Source: Agrocybe praecox
Lineage: Eukaryota; Basidiomycota; Agaricomycetes; Agaricales; Agrocybaceae
Direction of reading: 5' to 3'
Assembly (NCBI GenBank): GCA_964017145.1
Contig: OZ024842.1
Span: 1-64,000, forward strand
Length of the DNA: 64,000 bases
Shown here one piece after another: positions 46,993 to 59,052 of this stretch; position 1 is the first letter of the stretch; every line of letters starts with the position of its first letter. The position numbers and the translations under genes are program-made. The notes beneath the pieces are model-generated. The model ran no database searches. It was not told the DNA's origin and was given only the letters and a program-made list of their open reading frames with translations.

Positions 46993-49161
46993 ATGCAGCA
47001 CCAAACTCATGCAACCATTCCTCGCATCTTAATGAGTAAGTATGCTTCTTCAGCAGCCTGTACTGTCAAATTTATATATGAGTTCCCCATAGTTGCCAGA
47101 TAAGCCTTATGCATCCGGGGCCTTAACTACCTGATTGCCTATTTTCATGTATCAGGCCCTCTGGCTGGCCTATTGTGACCATTTGTGACTTATCATGTGA
47201 TAGTCATGTGTCTGCTGTTGATGGCATCAAATTCCTTGCACATGACTTTTTGCTTGCCTCTATTTACATGTTTGGGCTTCACTCATTTGTTTATATGGCC
47301 TCAAATACAAACAAATAATAAATAATGATATCAGCAGGCAGGGGCATGCATGGTACAAAACAAACAAAGCCTTTGAGTGATGTCACATCCAAACAACCCA
47401 ATAAGGCAAGAGGACTTGGGACTTTGAGATTTTGAGATTAAGGCCTTTCATGCATGATGGATGGATGAGAATACAACATAACCAAATAAGATCAATCTAT
47501 TTTTAGAATATGTTTATTTTTAGTACAAAATTCTATTTTTGGAAATTTTATATATTGTGTAGGTAATACATTTATTTATAGCCCGGAACTATTTTTAGAA
47601 CAATTTGCCTAAATAGGTAGGTCAAGCCTAATATAGTATAGTACACATTTTTTGATGATTTTACGATTTTTTTTCAGCTTGCTACGAATATTTTAATCTT
47701 TTATTTTGATTTATACAAAAGGTTCAAAAAGTATTTCGCGTTTTGTGGCTGAACCGTTGATGGTTATGTAATAAAAAATATTTAGCATGATCCCTGAATT
47801 TTTCTCTACAACTTTGATTTTTGGTGGCTGTGCACCAGATCACATAATTATCACATGACTTCACCCCTCTAATCACTAGTCAGTCACCCTGATACATGAA
47901 ATAGGCAATCAGGTAGTTAAGGCCCCGGATGCATAAGGCTTATCTGGTAACTATAGGGGACTCATGTATAAATTTGACAGTAACTGGTGTCTTCAGCGCC
48001 AGAATAATATGCACTAACATGTACAATGGCGTACCATAGCTATTGTGTACCTCTTCCATGCCATATCGCTCGGTCTAGCGGCTTTGCGCATTGGCTCCAG
48101 GCTGTTCATAAAGAAGAAGGTTAAGTATGTACCCGACGCCTTATTCGCACTCGCCGTCGCGAGTAATAGCGTTCTTCTTGCGACTCTTATTGTCATAGGT
48201 GAGCCCAATGCCTATGTTCATCTTCAACCGAACAAACCTGATGAAGCGGAAGATGTGTCGTGGCACGACTTTATCTCTCCTCGCATATATATCATAGCCA
48301 TCAATACCCATTTTTTCGTCATATGGTGTGTTTTTTCATCGTCATAATCGTACGCCAGTACGCCTCACCGATCATCATACGGGCAGGCTCATGAGGGCCA
48401 GCCTTGCAACATTATTGGGTCCTATCATTCTCCAGTCCGAGGGAGTCCTAAGAGACGTCTACACAAGCGTAGTTATAGTCGTTTGTGTTTCTATCGGTTC
48501 AACCTATAGCATAGTTGCAACCTTAACATGCAAAGACAAAGACGCCGAATGGAATAGTAACACTGCTATCCATCCTTTTCCTATGCCTCTTCTTGTAATT
48601 GCCCCCCTCAGTATGTCTTTCCTCTTCCTTTTCCCTATTATTCCTCAAACAAAAAATTTAGGTGGTATTTTAGTTGACACATGCATGGGATACTTATCTG
48701 GAAGGTCTATTATGCGTGACTTGGGAGACTCGTCACTGAAGGCTTATGTGGTGTCAGGAATCTGGTGTGGCGCCTCAACGATGACGATTGACACAGTATG
48801 GTGGATTCTTACAGCCACGATATTTCCGTCGCGCGTCGGCGTGCACGTCTGCTTGGCGAGCTTCGCAGTGAGTTCGGTCTTCCCTGAACAGCTATGTCAT
48901 CAGTGATAACTTTGTTCGCATTAGTCATGTTTTTCTTTATCTATGGGATGCATGTCCACCGTTTCCCGTATTCTCTACAGGAGATATCACCCACCGCCCA
49001 AGATTTCCGAAACATTGACCCGTTTGGAATTCAAAAAGTATAACACTGACGCGTTTGACGTCGCTGCGGAAGGCGAAAAGGTCGCAGATGTTCCAGAGAT
49101 CATCGTCTGTTCGATGGAAAACAAGTCGGATAATGAATCGCTCTGTACCCTTGTTGTATAA
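46993..49161 (+). CDS. Rhodopsin-like seven-transmembrane protein with a TIR element in intron 1
   Basis: Exon 1 (46993-47035) encodes MQHQTHATIPRILM. Intron 1 (47036-48039, GTAAGT...CATAG) contains a 918-bp TIR element; without it the intron would be about 84 nt. Exon 2 continues in phase as TIVYLFHAISLGLAALRIG. Further hydrophobic segments follow (PDALFALAVASNSVLLATLI, YIIAINTHFFVIW, VVIVVCVSIGSTYSIVATLT), and the soluble tail is ISETLTRLEFKKYNTDAFD, ending in a TAA at 49159-49161. The layout matches the 41381 gene and the fungal rhodopsin-domain family. I could not place every middle exon (48330-48950), and damage there cannot be excluded. Confidence 0.5.
47063..47980. mobile_element. TIR element copy 2 (MITE-like, 918 bp) with TA target duplication
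   Basis: Terminal inverted repeats of about 95 bp begin CTGTCAAATTTATA and include CTTATGCATCCGGGGCCTTA at both ends. TA dinucleotides flank it (47061-47062 and 47981-47982). The interior is highly similar to copy 3 in the opposite orientation (CCAATAAGGCAAGAGGACTT and surroundings). No open frame for a transposase is present. Confidence 0.85.
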
Positions 49162-50138
49162 GGCACAGATTTTACAACCATCAGATGCACTGGGGTGTTC
49201 TGGGCATTTTTCTTTTCTTTCTTTTCACTACATCGTACCAATTTTTCATTTTTTCATTTTGTCATTTTTTTCCGAGGCCTTACGGAAAAAAAGGAATCCA
49301 CTCTTTCACCCATGTTTCACAATTATGAATTACTTTCCTTGATCCCTCATGTTCTGCGATCTGTAATCTTCTCTTTAGAAACTCTCCGAAAAGTCTCGAC
49401 ATCGGCATCAGCGATTGATGGCGGACAGTTATGCGGTTTCGTTGCCTGACATGTACGTAAATTTAGGGACTACAACAAACCTGCAAATATAATATTATAA
49501 CATCGAATCAAGGCTCACGAACACGACTCAATAATAATTCTGTTTGCCGCTTAGACGGTTTGACAGACTGACATTGTCCTTGACGCCTAAAAATCCATTT
49601 TCGTTAACTCTTGGAGCAAGTATCAATGCGTCTCCGGCTACGCGAAAATACCCATGCCGGTGCCACACACAATCATCAGCATTGCATTAGTGGATCTATC
49701 GTGAGTGTTATGTTCCTTGATATAACGTGTATGCAATGAATTTGCGACGGTGAAGAGCTGGTGCTGATGAACTTGAGACTGTTAGTTAGTTTCAGCACAT
49801 GGAATTCAAGTAAAATAATGAGATCTACGATGACCTGCGAGTGCAAAGACGCACATACATAAGACTCACCTTTTTGCTCAATGCTCAGCAGCAGCAAAAA
49901 AAAACATTTCACCTTCCTTAGTATCAACAACTACCTATCGCCACTACAGCCATGCCTAGTAAGGTTACCCTGTATTGCTCCTTGGTGATCCTGTTCTAAT
50001 GCGTTACATTTCATAGAGAAGCCAACACGGCGCCGGGCACGAATTGGCCATAATGTAGCCCACATAGAGAAAAGGAGGAAGAAAATTTCCAACCCTACTG
50101 GCCAATTTCGAGTGCGACGTTCCAGACGAATCGAACGA
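49162..50138. other. Intergenic region without supported genes
   Basis: Only short open frames on both strands were seen; none is convincing. Confidence 0.4.
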
Positions 50139-51159
50139 ATGTCCAACGCCCCACTTGGACAAAAGTTCATGACCCCTTCTCGAGAGTTCTTCGACATACC
50201 AGAGATGCTGGACCTCGTAGCAAATATGTTAGAGTGGCCAGATCTTTCTAAGCTTTTGCAATCTTCTTACTACGCCAGCACTGTGGTAGCGAGGGTTATT
50301 CGCGAACGTGTTAGATATCACACGTCGCCTTTTCTCGGGGAGCACAAAGACATGGAGGCCCTGTTCTGCATACTGCGCACGGCACATGCGTCCATCATAG
50401 GTTCCATAGCATGGTCTATTATGACGGGCGAAGATATTAGGCATTCGAAAACCCCATTGACAGACATGAACATCGTCACTCCCAGTGGGATCGAGAATGT
50501 GCTTCCGTGCGTCGACTTCTTTCGAGGCATTGGCTACACCCATATTTTTGTCAACACTGTACCAGAAAATGCGTACAAAGAAGTTTCTAATCGCATTATT
50601 ACTCTTCAACGTGGGGTCAGTTCCAATTCTCACTAACTCATCGTTCATACTACTTATATGAATATACGAGTAGGTGTATGTGGTGACAATCACGGAGAGT
50701 AAGACGCACTCCATTTTACCTATCGTGGTCGCCTCCCAATTGACATCAATGATGAACATTGTGAGCTCATTCAGGATACACTGCATGTATCCGACCCTAC
50801 TCCGAGACCGTATAGCGGTTAGAGGAATCCACAGTATAACTCAGAATATCCTACAGCGACTAAAACTCCGTGGAATGGATGTGCGATGGTCCACCTCTGT
50901 CTCTGCAAATAGCTTCAACCCATGCGGAGAAGTTTGTCCAGCACTATGGAGAAGAACAAAAGGATTGATAGGAGTACAAAGTACTGTTTGGAACCCATTT
51001 GCTGACACCAAGTTTGTCTCAGAACTTCCTTCCAAAGACGGGGAGCTGGGAGATGCAAACTTCAAGTGGCGACTCGGTTTTGTGTGCCGTAATAGGAGAT
51101 GCCCAAATTTCTCGGCCGGAATCACGACTTCATCCGTTTTACATGAGTGTCTTAGATAG
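50139..51159 (+). CDS. F-box-like protein related to the 7920-8849 gene
   Basis: There are two exons, 50139-50615 and 50674-51159, joined by a 58-nt intron (GTCAGT...GAGTAG), giving about 320 residues. The N-terminus FFDIPEMLDLVANMLEWPDL resembles an F-box. Next comes IIGSIAWSIMTG with LTDMNIVTPSG, in the place of the GS and DID motifs of the 7920-8849 protein but with the second Asp changed, so nucleotidyltransferase activity is unlikely here. SILPIVVASQLTSMMNIVSS matches the hydrophobic core segment, and WRLGFVCRNRRCPNFS matches the Cys-rich end. A Helitron 3'-end-like sequence lies 0.4 kb downstream on the same strand, repeating the arrangement at the left end of the window. Confidence 0.6.
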
Positions 51160-51397
51160 TTTGATCGCAATTTCGCATTATATTTAACTATATCATGTAT
51201 AATTTGCATAGATATTTCAAGCCAGAAAATTCTACGAAAAAAGCAATCGAAACGGGAGGTCAATGAGTTGAAAGATAGAATGGCCTAATCCTAAATTAGG
51301 TCGTACCCTGCTACAAATGAAGTCCGACTAGTAGCTAGTTTAAATTTAAAAGAAAACCCTGGTCGGTAGGCTTATGTCCAGTATACTGCACGCCATT

Positions 51398-51432
51398 GTA
51401 GTACTATAATTCAATAGTTGAATTTGTACTAC
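51398..51432. repeat. Hairpin-forming palindrome
   Basis: The outer arms GTAGTAC/GTACTAC and inner arms AATTCAA/TTGAATT make a nearly perfect 35-nt stem-loop. It lies between the F-box-like gene and the Helitron-end-like sequence. Confidence 0.6.
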
Positions 51433-51504
51433 AAACGGAACTAAAATCAACCAGCACACGATTCATCCATCCTCTCGCAATGTCTCTTGTTCACGTCTCG
51501 CCAG

Positions 51505-51682
51505 CAGAGGATCGGGGACAATAGTTTGCAGCAGCCGAGGACCGTATATGGATCCTGACGCAGGGAGCGTATTGACATTTGTTTGGCATCCTATATTTAG
51601 ACGCACATATGTATTCACGTTCGATGAAATTCACAGTTTTCCTCCATACTCATATCTAAAGACACCTCAGAATCCTCTGAGG
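51505..51682 (+). repeat. Second copy of the Helitron 3'-end-like sequence, ending in a hairpin
   Basis: Bases 51590-51670 match the minus strand of bases 1-85. Immediately after, CCTCAG and CTGAGG (51665-51670 and 51677-51682) form a 6-bp stem with a 6-nt loop. A short hairpin near the 3' end is a Helitron feature, but a terminal CTRR was not found. Confidence 0.5.
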
Positions 51683-52063
51683 TAGTACTTCTCGCCATAT
51701 TAAGTCGCTCCTTTATGTTCAGTAGTCGTGGTCAGGCGTTGTTCATAAGGGACTAAGTGAAATACCACTGGTTTGCCTTGGACATCGTCATGTAGTTTAT
51801 GATAGGTTTGAGAAATCTCTGAAGCTAGTATATAACCTGTAGCATAAATTACTGTGTAATCTAATCAATGTGAATTAAACTTTCGAAATTCTCGCGAATA
51901 AAACAGCCTAAGATTGCTCTCTACTCTTATCACTGGAACTCTTACAAACACTCTGTAAGTCCCTTTCTTTTCACTTTTCTTCTGTAAAATCGTGGCTAAC
52001 CCACGACACTAAATATGAAACACCCTCAACCAGCTGCTGCGCCATCGTAAACGCGGAAAAAAC
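51683..52063. other. Intergenic region
   Basis: No gene was seen. Confidence 0.3.
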
Positions 52064-52522
52064 AATGAAATTAGCAATCCGTGTGTTGAAAAACACGCTT
52101 CCACGCGACGCCGTGAAGCGGGCGACGTGTATCGGCTACGTTCACCGCGCCTTGGAGTTAAACATGGAGAAGATTCGGGCGCAAGTTTCTGCAATAAAGT
52201 CGATTGAAGGGGGAGTCGATGGTGGAGTGCTGGTAATTAGGTGAGTTTTCTTCTGTACCCTCTGTTTTGAGACGCTTTTTCAAGTGCATTTTCGTCAAGT
52301 TCTGGCTGGCACAAGTCGCGTAGCTGCAAGATGGACCATCTAACAGCAAGGCTTTTTTCGTCCAGTGGCCAGTACGCCGCCGGGATTCACATCTTCAAAG
52401 CCCAGGCACCGACAATCTGACTCGCCAAGAAACTATCGAGCAAGGCAAAATGGGCTCACGTGAAGCTGGGGGATAAATTGGGAGATCTTGAGGATATCGT
52501 CTGTCGCTGGGAGGACGAGTAG
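52064..52522 (+). pseudogene. Small uncharacterised basidiomycete protein with one in-frame TGA
   Basis: Exon 1 (from about 52064 to 52240) reads MEKIRAQVSAIKSIEGGVDG. A 125-nt intron (GTGAGT...TCCAG) is followed by exon 2 (52366-52522), SGQYAAGIHIFKAQAPTI, then TGA, then LAKKLSSKAKWAHVKLGDK and DLEDIVCRWEDE before a TAG. The sequence on both sides of the TGA fits one protein pattern I recall from mushroom genomes, so the stop appears to be a point lesion. The 5' end is uncertain and upstream exons may be missing. Function unknown. Confidence 0.4.
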
Positions 52523-54404
52523 TACTGCAAAAACTGTAACGATTATTCAGGAACCCCGCCGCTTTCGTTCAATTGACTGGCTGTATACGATGAGATTCAT
52601 ATTAAACAAAAACAAGTTAAGGCACAAAGATAGCAATATCTTATAGTAGCAGGTGATAATCGACCGCTTGCGAGACGCTTGGTTCAGAGGTTCGGACGTC
52701 TAATGCGATGGTATTTATTGCTTCTACCTTCATACAAACATTGGATCTTTGGGATTTAGTTCTCTCTTTCTGAAAACTCGATCGAGCTGTTGTGTTAACA
52801 TATTTTTCTGGGTCTTAATGAAGCGCTCATCTGAATAATTTCGTGTTTTTTTAATGTACATTGAAACAAACACAAATGAATACTATTTACAAGGTTATGT
52901 ACATAGAAAGAGACGACCTTATGTTAATATAAATTAGAGAGTGTTGGACGTGTATGCCAACTTCAGGTCCTCTTTCAAACACGCCGACTCGGATGCGATT
53001 GACATATTTGAGAAGGGTATTCGTATAGATAAGATAACGATATGTCATATGCTTATCATTCGGATCAAGGTTGCCGAATTTTTTAAGGTCTCATATTCGC
53101 CATGCGTCAGCACTGGCTGCCTCACCCGCACGTTTAACAGTCTCGCACAAGTCTCGCAACTTGCAAAGCTCGCGAACATACCAGGTTCAAACTTGGCATG
53201 AGTAGTTTGTTTTGGTTTTTATCATCTATACCTTTCGTGAAGAAGCAACAGCAACATAATTCATAAGGATAATGGAATACAATTTGCCTCGTACTACTGC
53301 TACAAGGAACATCAACTCGGCGGTAGTTGGATAAGGCCCCTATTCAGGATTCCCCAAGACTCCATAAAATTGGCTATATGTCGTCAGACATCGCATTAGC
53401 TCGAGTTTCGATCAAGTCTGCCAAGGGAGAGAGAAAAGAGCTACCGACAAAAGGGATCATTTCCGGACGGCCACCACCACAAACATATTCTTCAGTCCGA
53501 ATTTTGTCCTGGAATCATCTCCAACGAAGTGTCAACCCAGGAATGCTCTCGAGTATGCGCAAATCTGGAAAAAGCATGTAATGGCATCGTGAAAGGTCGA
53601 GGAGTCCTATCGGACGACGGGCAACACGAAGAGAAAGTAGGAAGTAGTAGAAAGTTTGAGGGCCGTGCATAAGTGAGATGTCGAATAGGGGCGAACGCAG
53701 TGTTTTCATTCGGGGGAGCAGCCATGGCAGCTATAATCATATATCAAATCTAGGCAGTTTGCTAACCTAGGTGATACATCCTGGTAGGCAGTTTGCCACC
53801 TTCCGCTTTCGGACATCTCCCCTTTGAGGGAGAGACACTGCACGGGGTGCCGGGGCTGCTCACAGGGGGCGGGCATAGGTAAACATGTGTAAACAATGCC
53901 GGAAACAGTGTCCCCGAGGTGCCCGCCGCTGAAATTGGGCTCCTGCACTGTGTCGGGCATCGTTCGGGGCGTGGAAAAGGCGGATATATATTGTCTAAAT
54001 ATTTTTTGATTTTTTGGCACCGTTTGCGCCATCAAAAAAGGGCGGGACGGGATGGATTGCAAAATATGAAAGTGGATGACGTGTTATTTTTAGTATGCCT
54101 TGATCATATCTGGCGTTGCGCTATTTTTATTTATGATATCATCATTTTGTACTATATTTATTTTGCTTATATATATTTTAGGATCAGATTAGATTAGATA
54201 GTCAGACTGCAACACTTTGTAGCACTTAGTTTGGGCGGCACTGCCAAATCTGGCAGTTATTGCCATTTCGGTACACCCTTTCTGAAACACATAAAACATT
54301 GGAACAAAACATATTCCTACTCTTTATTTAGGTACAATAGTGTATGTAAAAAAGGGAACAAGAACAGCAAGAAAAGAAAAAGAAAAGAAAAGGCTGCGAG
54401 GATC
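52523..54404. other. Intergenic region, with a possible relic of TIR-element ends near 53740
   Basis: No gene is supported. At 53735-53800 the sequence (ATATATCAAATCTAGGCAGTTTG-like, then GATACATCCTGG) resembles the ends of the TIR elements, but no matching opposite end was found. Confidence 0.35.
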
Positions 54405-57400
54405 TCAGTTATCATTGTCCGAGTCAGAAATTAGGGCTTCTTCTTCATCGAATTGTTGTTCGCCACCTTCCCATAGTCGTTGATGTTGATCATAATCCTC
54501 TTCGTCATCGGTATCATCATCTCCATCCTCTTCTCCATCCTCGTCCATGACAGTGCCAATATTCTTCTCAGTCGGCAGAAATGTGGAATGAGGAACGGGA
54601 TTTTGCAAAGGAGAAGCCCATAGGGCTCGAAAGCGATTTGCCAGGGCCAGTTGTATCTCAGCCTGAGAAATGGCGTACCCTTTGATGCCCTCTGCCACGT
54701 CATGCTTAGCTTCGCGGCGCAAGGCTTGCCTATCGTTCCACCATTGGACCTTCCACTCGAGATATGCTAATACACGCCTCATCTCCTCCTGCAAAAGGAG
54801 GACCTCCTCTTTTGCTCTCGTCGCCCTCGCCCGACTCTTGGCCCATTCTACCCTGAGAATGTCATCGTTGTTGACATCGTCAAGATCTCCGAGCGTACTC
54901 GAGGTCCAAATCCAGGACAGGGTACGTCTTGTTTCTCCAGTACCGTCGCGGCGACTTCTTGATTCCGGTAAGAGGAAGTTCTCGTCATCAAGCAGCCCAT
55001 CTTGACTCGTAGGTATTGCAGACGTTATTTGAGCAGCATGATCGACCTCCCACACACCAAGACGACCTTTACGAGCGTGTAGCTTGTCTGCATCTTGGTA
55101 TCCACGAACATCGGCATCCTCTAAGACTCGGTACGTCTTTTCCCACTCTCCAGGTCCACCCAAAGCGACCTTGGCGATCCTTGCCGCCCTATACTTTTCC
55201 ACAGACGTCTTTGCTTTCTCATGTACTCGGTCAATCATCGTCCTCGATCGTGTACTACTTCGTTGACCTCGCAGATTTTTGTTTTTGAATTGAATCATGC
55301 GGGTCTTCATCCGCAGGGTACGACGCAAACTCTCCAGCGAATCTTGAAGTTGCGCAGTCCGTAGCTTCTCCTCGATTGATGGAAGACCGAGCTGGCATAC
55401 ATGGGGGCGATGGATAGAAGGAATGTGTGATGGGAGCCATATTTCAGCATCCTCGGGGTTGGAAGATTGAGTCGCCGTCGATGGAAGAGTCGTGGAAGGC
55501 GTATCGATTTGAAGTTGAAGTATCCCTGGCATGTATACAGGCAATAGCTGCTCCCAGGCTTTTATTCCACAAGTTACTGGCAGTTGCATGCATCAACTAT
55601 GGGTAGTTACCCCACTTAAAGTATGCATCCAGGTGGGCAGTTACCCAACTGCCCAAGATGATGCATCAGAGTGACTGAGAGTGACTAGAGGCTGTAGTCA
55701 TGTGAAAATCATGTGCAAGTCATGTGATTTGATACACAGCCACAAAACTATTTTGTCATAGAGTGTTCTAAAAATAGATTTTCAAGCCAAAAATAGATGT
55801 ATCTGGAGTTACCTAAATATGCAATATTCTAAAAATAGAATTATATACTAAAAATAAACACATTCTAAAAATAGATTCGTCTTATTTGGCAAATCTGAAC
55901 ATATTCTATAAATAGATTGCAGCTAAAAATAGATCTGTTCTATAAATAGATTTATTTATCCTATCTTATCTCATTCCTATCTATCATGCATGACAAGCCT
56001 TTTATCTCAAAATCTCAAAGTCCAAAGTCCTCTTGCCTTATTGGGTTGTTTGGATGTGACATCACTCAAAGGCCTTGTTTGTTTTGTACCATGCCTGCCC
56101 CTGCCTGCTGACATTATTATTTATTATTTGTTTGTATTTGAAGCCATATAAACATATGAGTGGAGCCCAAACATGTAAATAGAGGCAAGCAAAAAGTCAT
56201 GCATTTGCAATTTGATGCCATCAATAGTAGACACATGACTATAGTCACAAATGGTCACAATAGGCCAGCCTGAGGGCTTGATGCATCATCTTGGGCAGTT
56301 GGGTAACTGCCCACCTGGATGCATACTTTAAGTTGGGCAACTACCCATGGTTGATACATAAATTTGACAGCACTGGCTGTTTATTCGACTGCGTAGAACA
56401 TTTCGCTGCTCCGATAGACCTCCTTCCTTTATTGCTGTAGGATTAGTCAAAGTTTCCTTGGCTTTTTTCCGTAGTCGCCTCCTAGAACACGTGGAATGTA
56501 AGTGAGGGAAATGATAAGTAAATTATAAAATGCTCACTGTGATTCCTCTAATTCGAGGCCTAGAGATATGAAGGACCAGGAACTGGTACTATGCAGCGAT
56601 ATCCCACCGTTGTCGATGCGTTTTTTCTCCTCCTTTGCCAGCTGCTTCTTGACCTCTGCCTCAGAAATGCCTAGGGTGTAAATTTAGAGTATGTAAATAA
56701 ATGCTGAAAATTCGTTACATACCTACTCCCTCAGCGTGATAAGGGTTTCGTTTGGATTTAGGGAAGCCATCTGCTTCCCACGCAAGGCAGATTTTCTCCC
56801 AGCGAGCCACGGCATTCACGTCCACTTTATTGACCGAATCCGTAAGCCCACGATGTGCTTCAATCTGTCGATTTCTCTCTGCCACAGCTGCGCGATATTT
56901 TCGAACCAGCGTTGAACCCATCGTGGTGTATTTCTGCCAGTTCCAGAATCCAAAATGATCGTCCAAGACATCTTGTCGAGATCCTGGTGCCTGTGTCCTC
57001 GTTGCATTTCCCAGGGGGTTGTGAGGTGCCCATACGCGCTCTGGACATTCACAATCTGCGAGTCCAACGCCTGGTATATAGTTTAGCGAGTAAACTTGAT
57101 GATCGGCCGTCTGATGCATTGGCTCATGGAGCTTCGGGATTGCAGGGTTGATTTTCTTGGAAGCGGGTATCTTAAGGTCGTCTGGCCAGTGCTCGTGCAT
57201 GCGCTGGAATAAATTTATAAACCATTGACAAGCTATGTCGTAGCTTATCAAGATCAAAGGCACCAAAATATTTTGAAGCACCGAAGCAAACACATAGTCC
57301 ATATTGGCATATCTGGCAGTCCTTGAATCAGTGCTCGAAACTCTCGAAACGTCGCTATAACGTACCTTTCACCCTTATGGAGATTCCCAACACCGAGGGG

Positions 57401-59052
57401 CAATATCATCTCGGAGCGACCGCAGGTGATCATGTTCACACCTGTATAACGCAGGCCAACAGAGAATTTAGTGTTGGCTTTGGCCAGTGCCTGGAAGCCA
57501 ACACAGGTGCTTATCTGAGCGAGTCGATTTAGTTTCTTCCGTATGAGGTATATTGATTCAAAATTTTACTTACATCTTCGTCATTTGCCCGGCTAAGGAC
57601 GTAGTTTTCGTACGGCAGCCTGGGTACCATGTACGACCAGCCGACGCCCAGCCCTGGATCTTGCGAGTAATTCGAGACCACTTGATTTTTCAATCGAAAA
57701 TTCGCATCCATGCACATAACGACCATATACAGGAACCTGGTTATAATTAAGCATCAATTCATACGAGGTCAAACTTGAATCAGCTTACTGAAGTTCCTTC
57801 TGCGTGTCCTCCCATCCCGCGGGTAAGTTGACTCCAGGAATTGGGCATGATGGACAGCGAATGGCCAAATCTCCGGGTTTAGTACCCTCTACGCCGCTTG
57901 GATCATGAGCACGTCCAGACCACTTCAGCATCTTGAGGTGACGCCACTGTAGAATCATCCGGAAGAGAGCCTTGTAGCGAGAGGCTGGGATGTTCAAGTT
58001 TAGGTTAGTGGTACTCTTTTCGAGAGCTCGATAGAAATCGTAGGTTGAAGCTTTTGTCGTAAGAGCGAGTTTATGCAGTAAGGCCAGTAGTTCAAAAGAG
58101 GCACACGATTTGACGGTAATCTGTGATGCTGGATACAGGCGACGCCGGAGGAGTTGAATGTGAGGAGGGATAGCCCGAGTACAGCCGCAGTACTGGATAG
58201 AAACTTTGTGAATACCGTTGACGTGTAAAATTAACAAGTTTTCATGACATGGCTGTGGGTTATCACAGTAATTGCCTGAGTGATTAAGTTGTACCTTGAG
58301 GCCTAGACTTTTCAAAGTTACGCGACTAAATTTTGAGCCCTGCCATCTCTATACAGCGTAGGTTAATTCGATGAGATAAATTCGATGAGATAAATACCTA
58401 CCTGGATGTGATGAAATGGCTGATTTCGATGCCGCTTAACACAGCAAGTCCCGCATACAAGATCTGGCACAAGGCATTCTTCACAGCGGAATTCGGCATG
58501 GCCAGGATTCAGAGCAGAGCAAGCCACACAGTCAGGACAGCCATCGTTTTGCTTGAAATCTCCACGTCCCTCCCAGCAAACCATCTCATCGAGATACGTT
58601 TGGCGGTGAAGGTTCATCCATACAACGTGTGGACGTCTCTGAAAAAAAAAAAAGTCAAATATTAAAAGATATTTCAAGGACCGGAAAATAAAGGAAGAAC
58701 CTACCGCAACCAAAGTTTTCTTTTTTTTCGTTTTAGCAGGCCCTACGCGGATTGTGTTTTCGTTGAGCATGACGGGCCCATCCACTTGCTCATCGTACCA
58801 TTCGCCATCGGGATCCAAGGCATAATTTGGATCGTCAGGCGGCCTCCAAGACATCACGGCCGTCCATGATCCAGAAAAATGTTGGGGTGATCGGTCTGCC
58901 TGTGCCGTTCGTACGTCGTTCCCTACTCTTCTGAGACGACCCTCCCTAACGTGAACCAGAGAGAACTCATCATCCAGAGGAATAGGATCGTGATAAGCGG
59001 TACCCTCGCCGTTACGCTTCCGCTTAGAGCCCCTTCCACGAAGACGAGACAT
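54405..59052 (-). CDS. KDZ transposase, interrupted by a TIR element
   Basis: The start is the ATG at 59052 (MSRLRGRGSKRKRNGEG). Exons 59052-58705, 58638-58402, 58348 to about 57790, then near 57727-57585, 57527-57358, 57307-56723, 56673 on and so forth join in frame. The N-terminal zinc-binding CxC-type region has CPDCVACSAL, CEECLVPDLVCGTC and YCGCTRAIPPH. The RNase H-fold core has VVMCMDANFRL (probable first Asp), GVGNLHKGERYANMDYV, ILISYDIACQW (second Asp) and ECPERVWAPHN (Glu). The C-terminal helical domain (RVEWAKSRARATRAKEEVLL, EWKVQWWNDR) is typical and ends in an acidic tail. The coding sequence is open on both sides of the TIR element at 55577-56370, which lands between RNVLRSRIN and AWEQLLPVYMPG. 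The element is therefore probably inactive. Confidence 0.85.
55577..56370. mobile_element. TIR element copy 3 (MITE-like, ~0.79 kb), inserted in the KDZ transposase
   Basis: Inverted repeats of about 85 bp include AAGTATGCATCCAGGTGGGC and ACCCAACTGCCCAAGATG at both ends; each arm itself contains a palindrome GGGCAGTT/AACTGCCC. The interior matches copy 2 in reverse orientation. GCCAGT occurs on both outer sides of the element, which may be a target duplication or part of the repeats. Confidence 0.85.

Noticed and set aside
46775..47032. Open frame of 85 codons rich in Ser, Leu and Pro
   Set aside because: It is the pyrimidine-rich leader upstream of the 7TM gene and overlaps its first exon in another frame.
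53735..54260. Possible fourth TIR element
   Set aside because: One end-like sequence is present, but the candidate partner near 54230 is in direct rather than inverted orientation.
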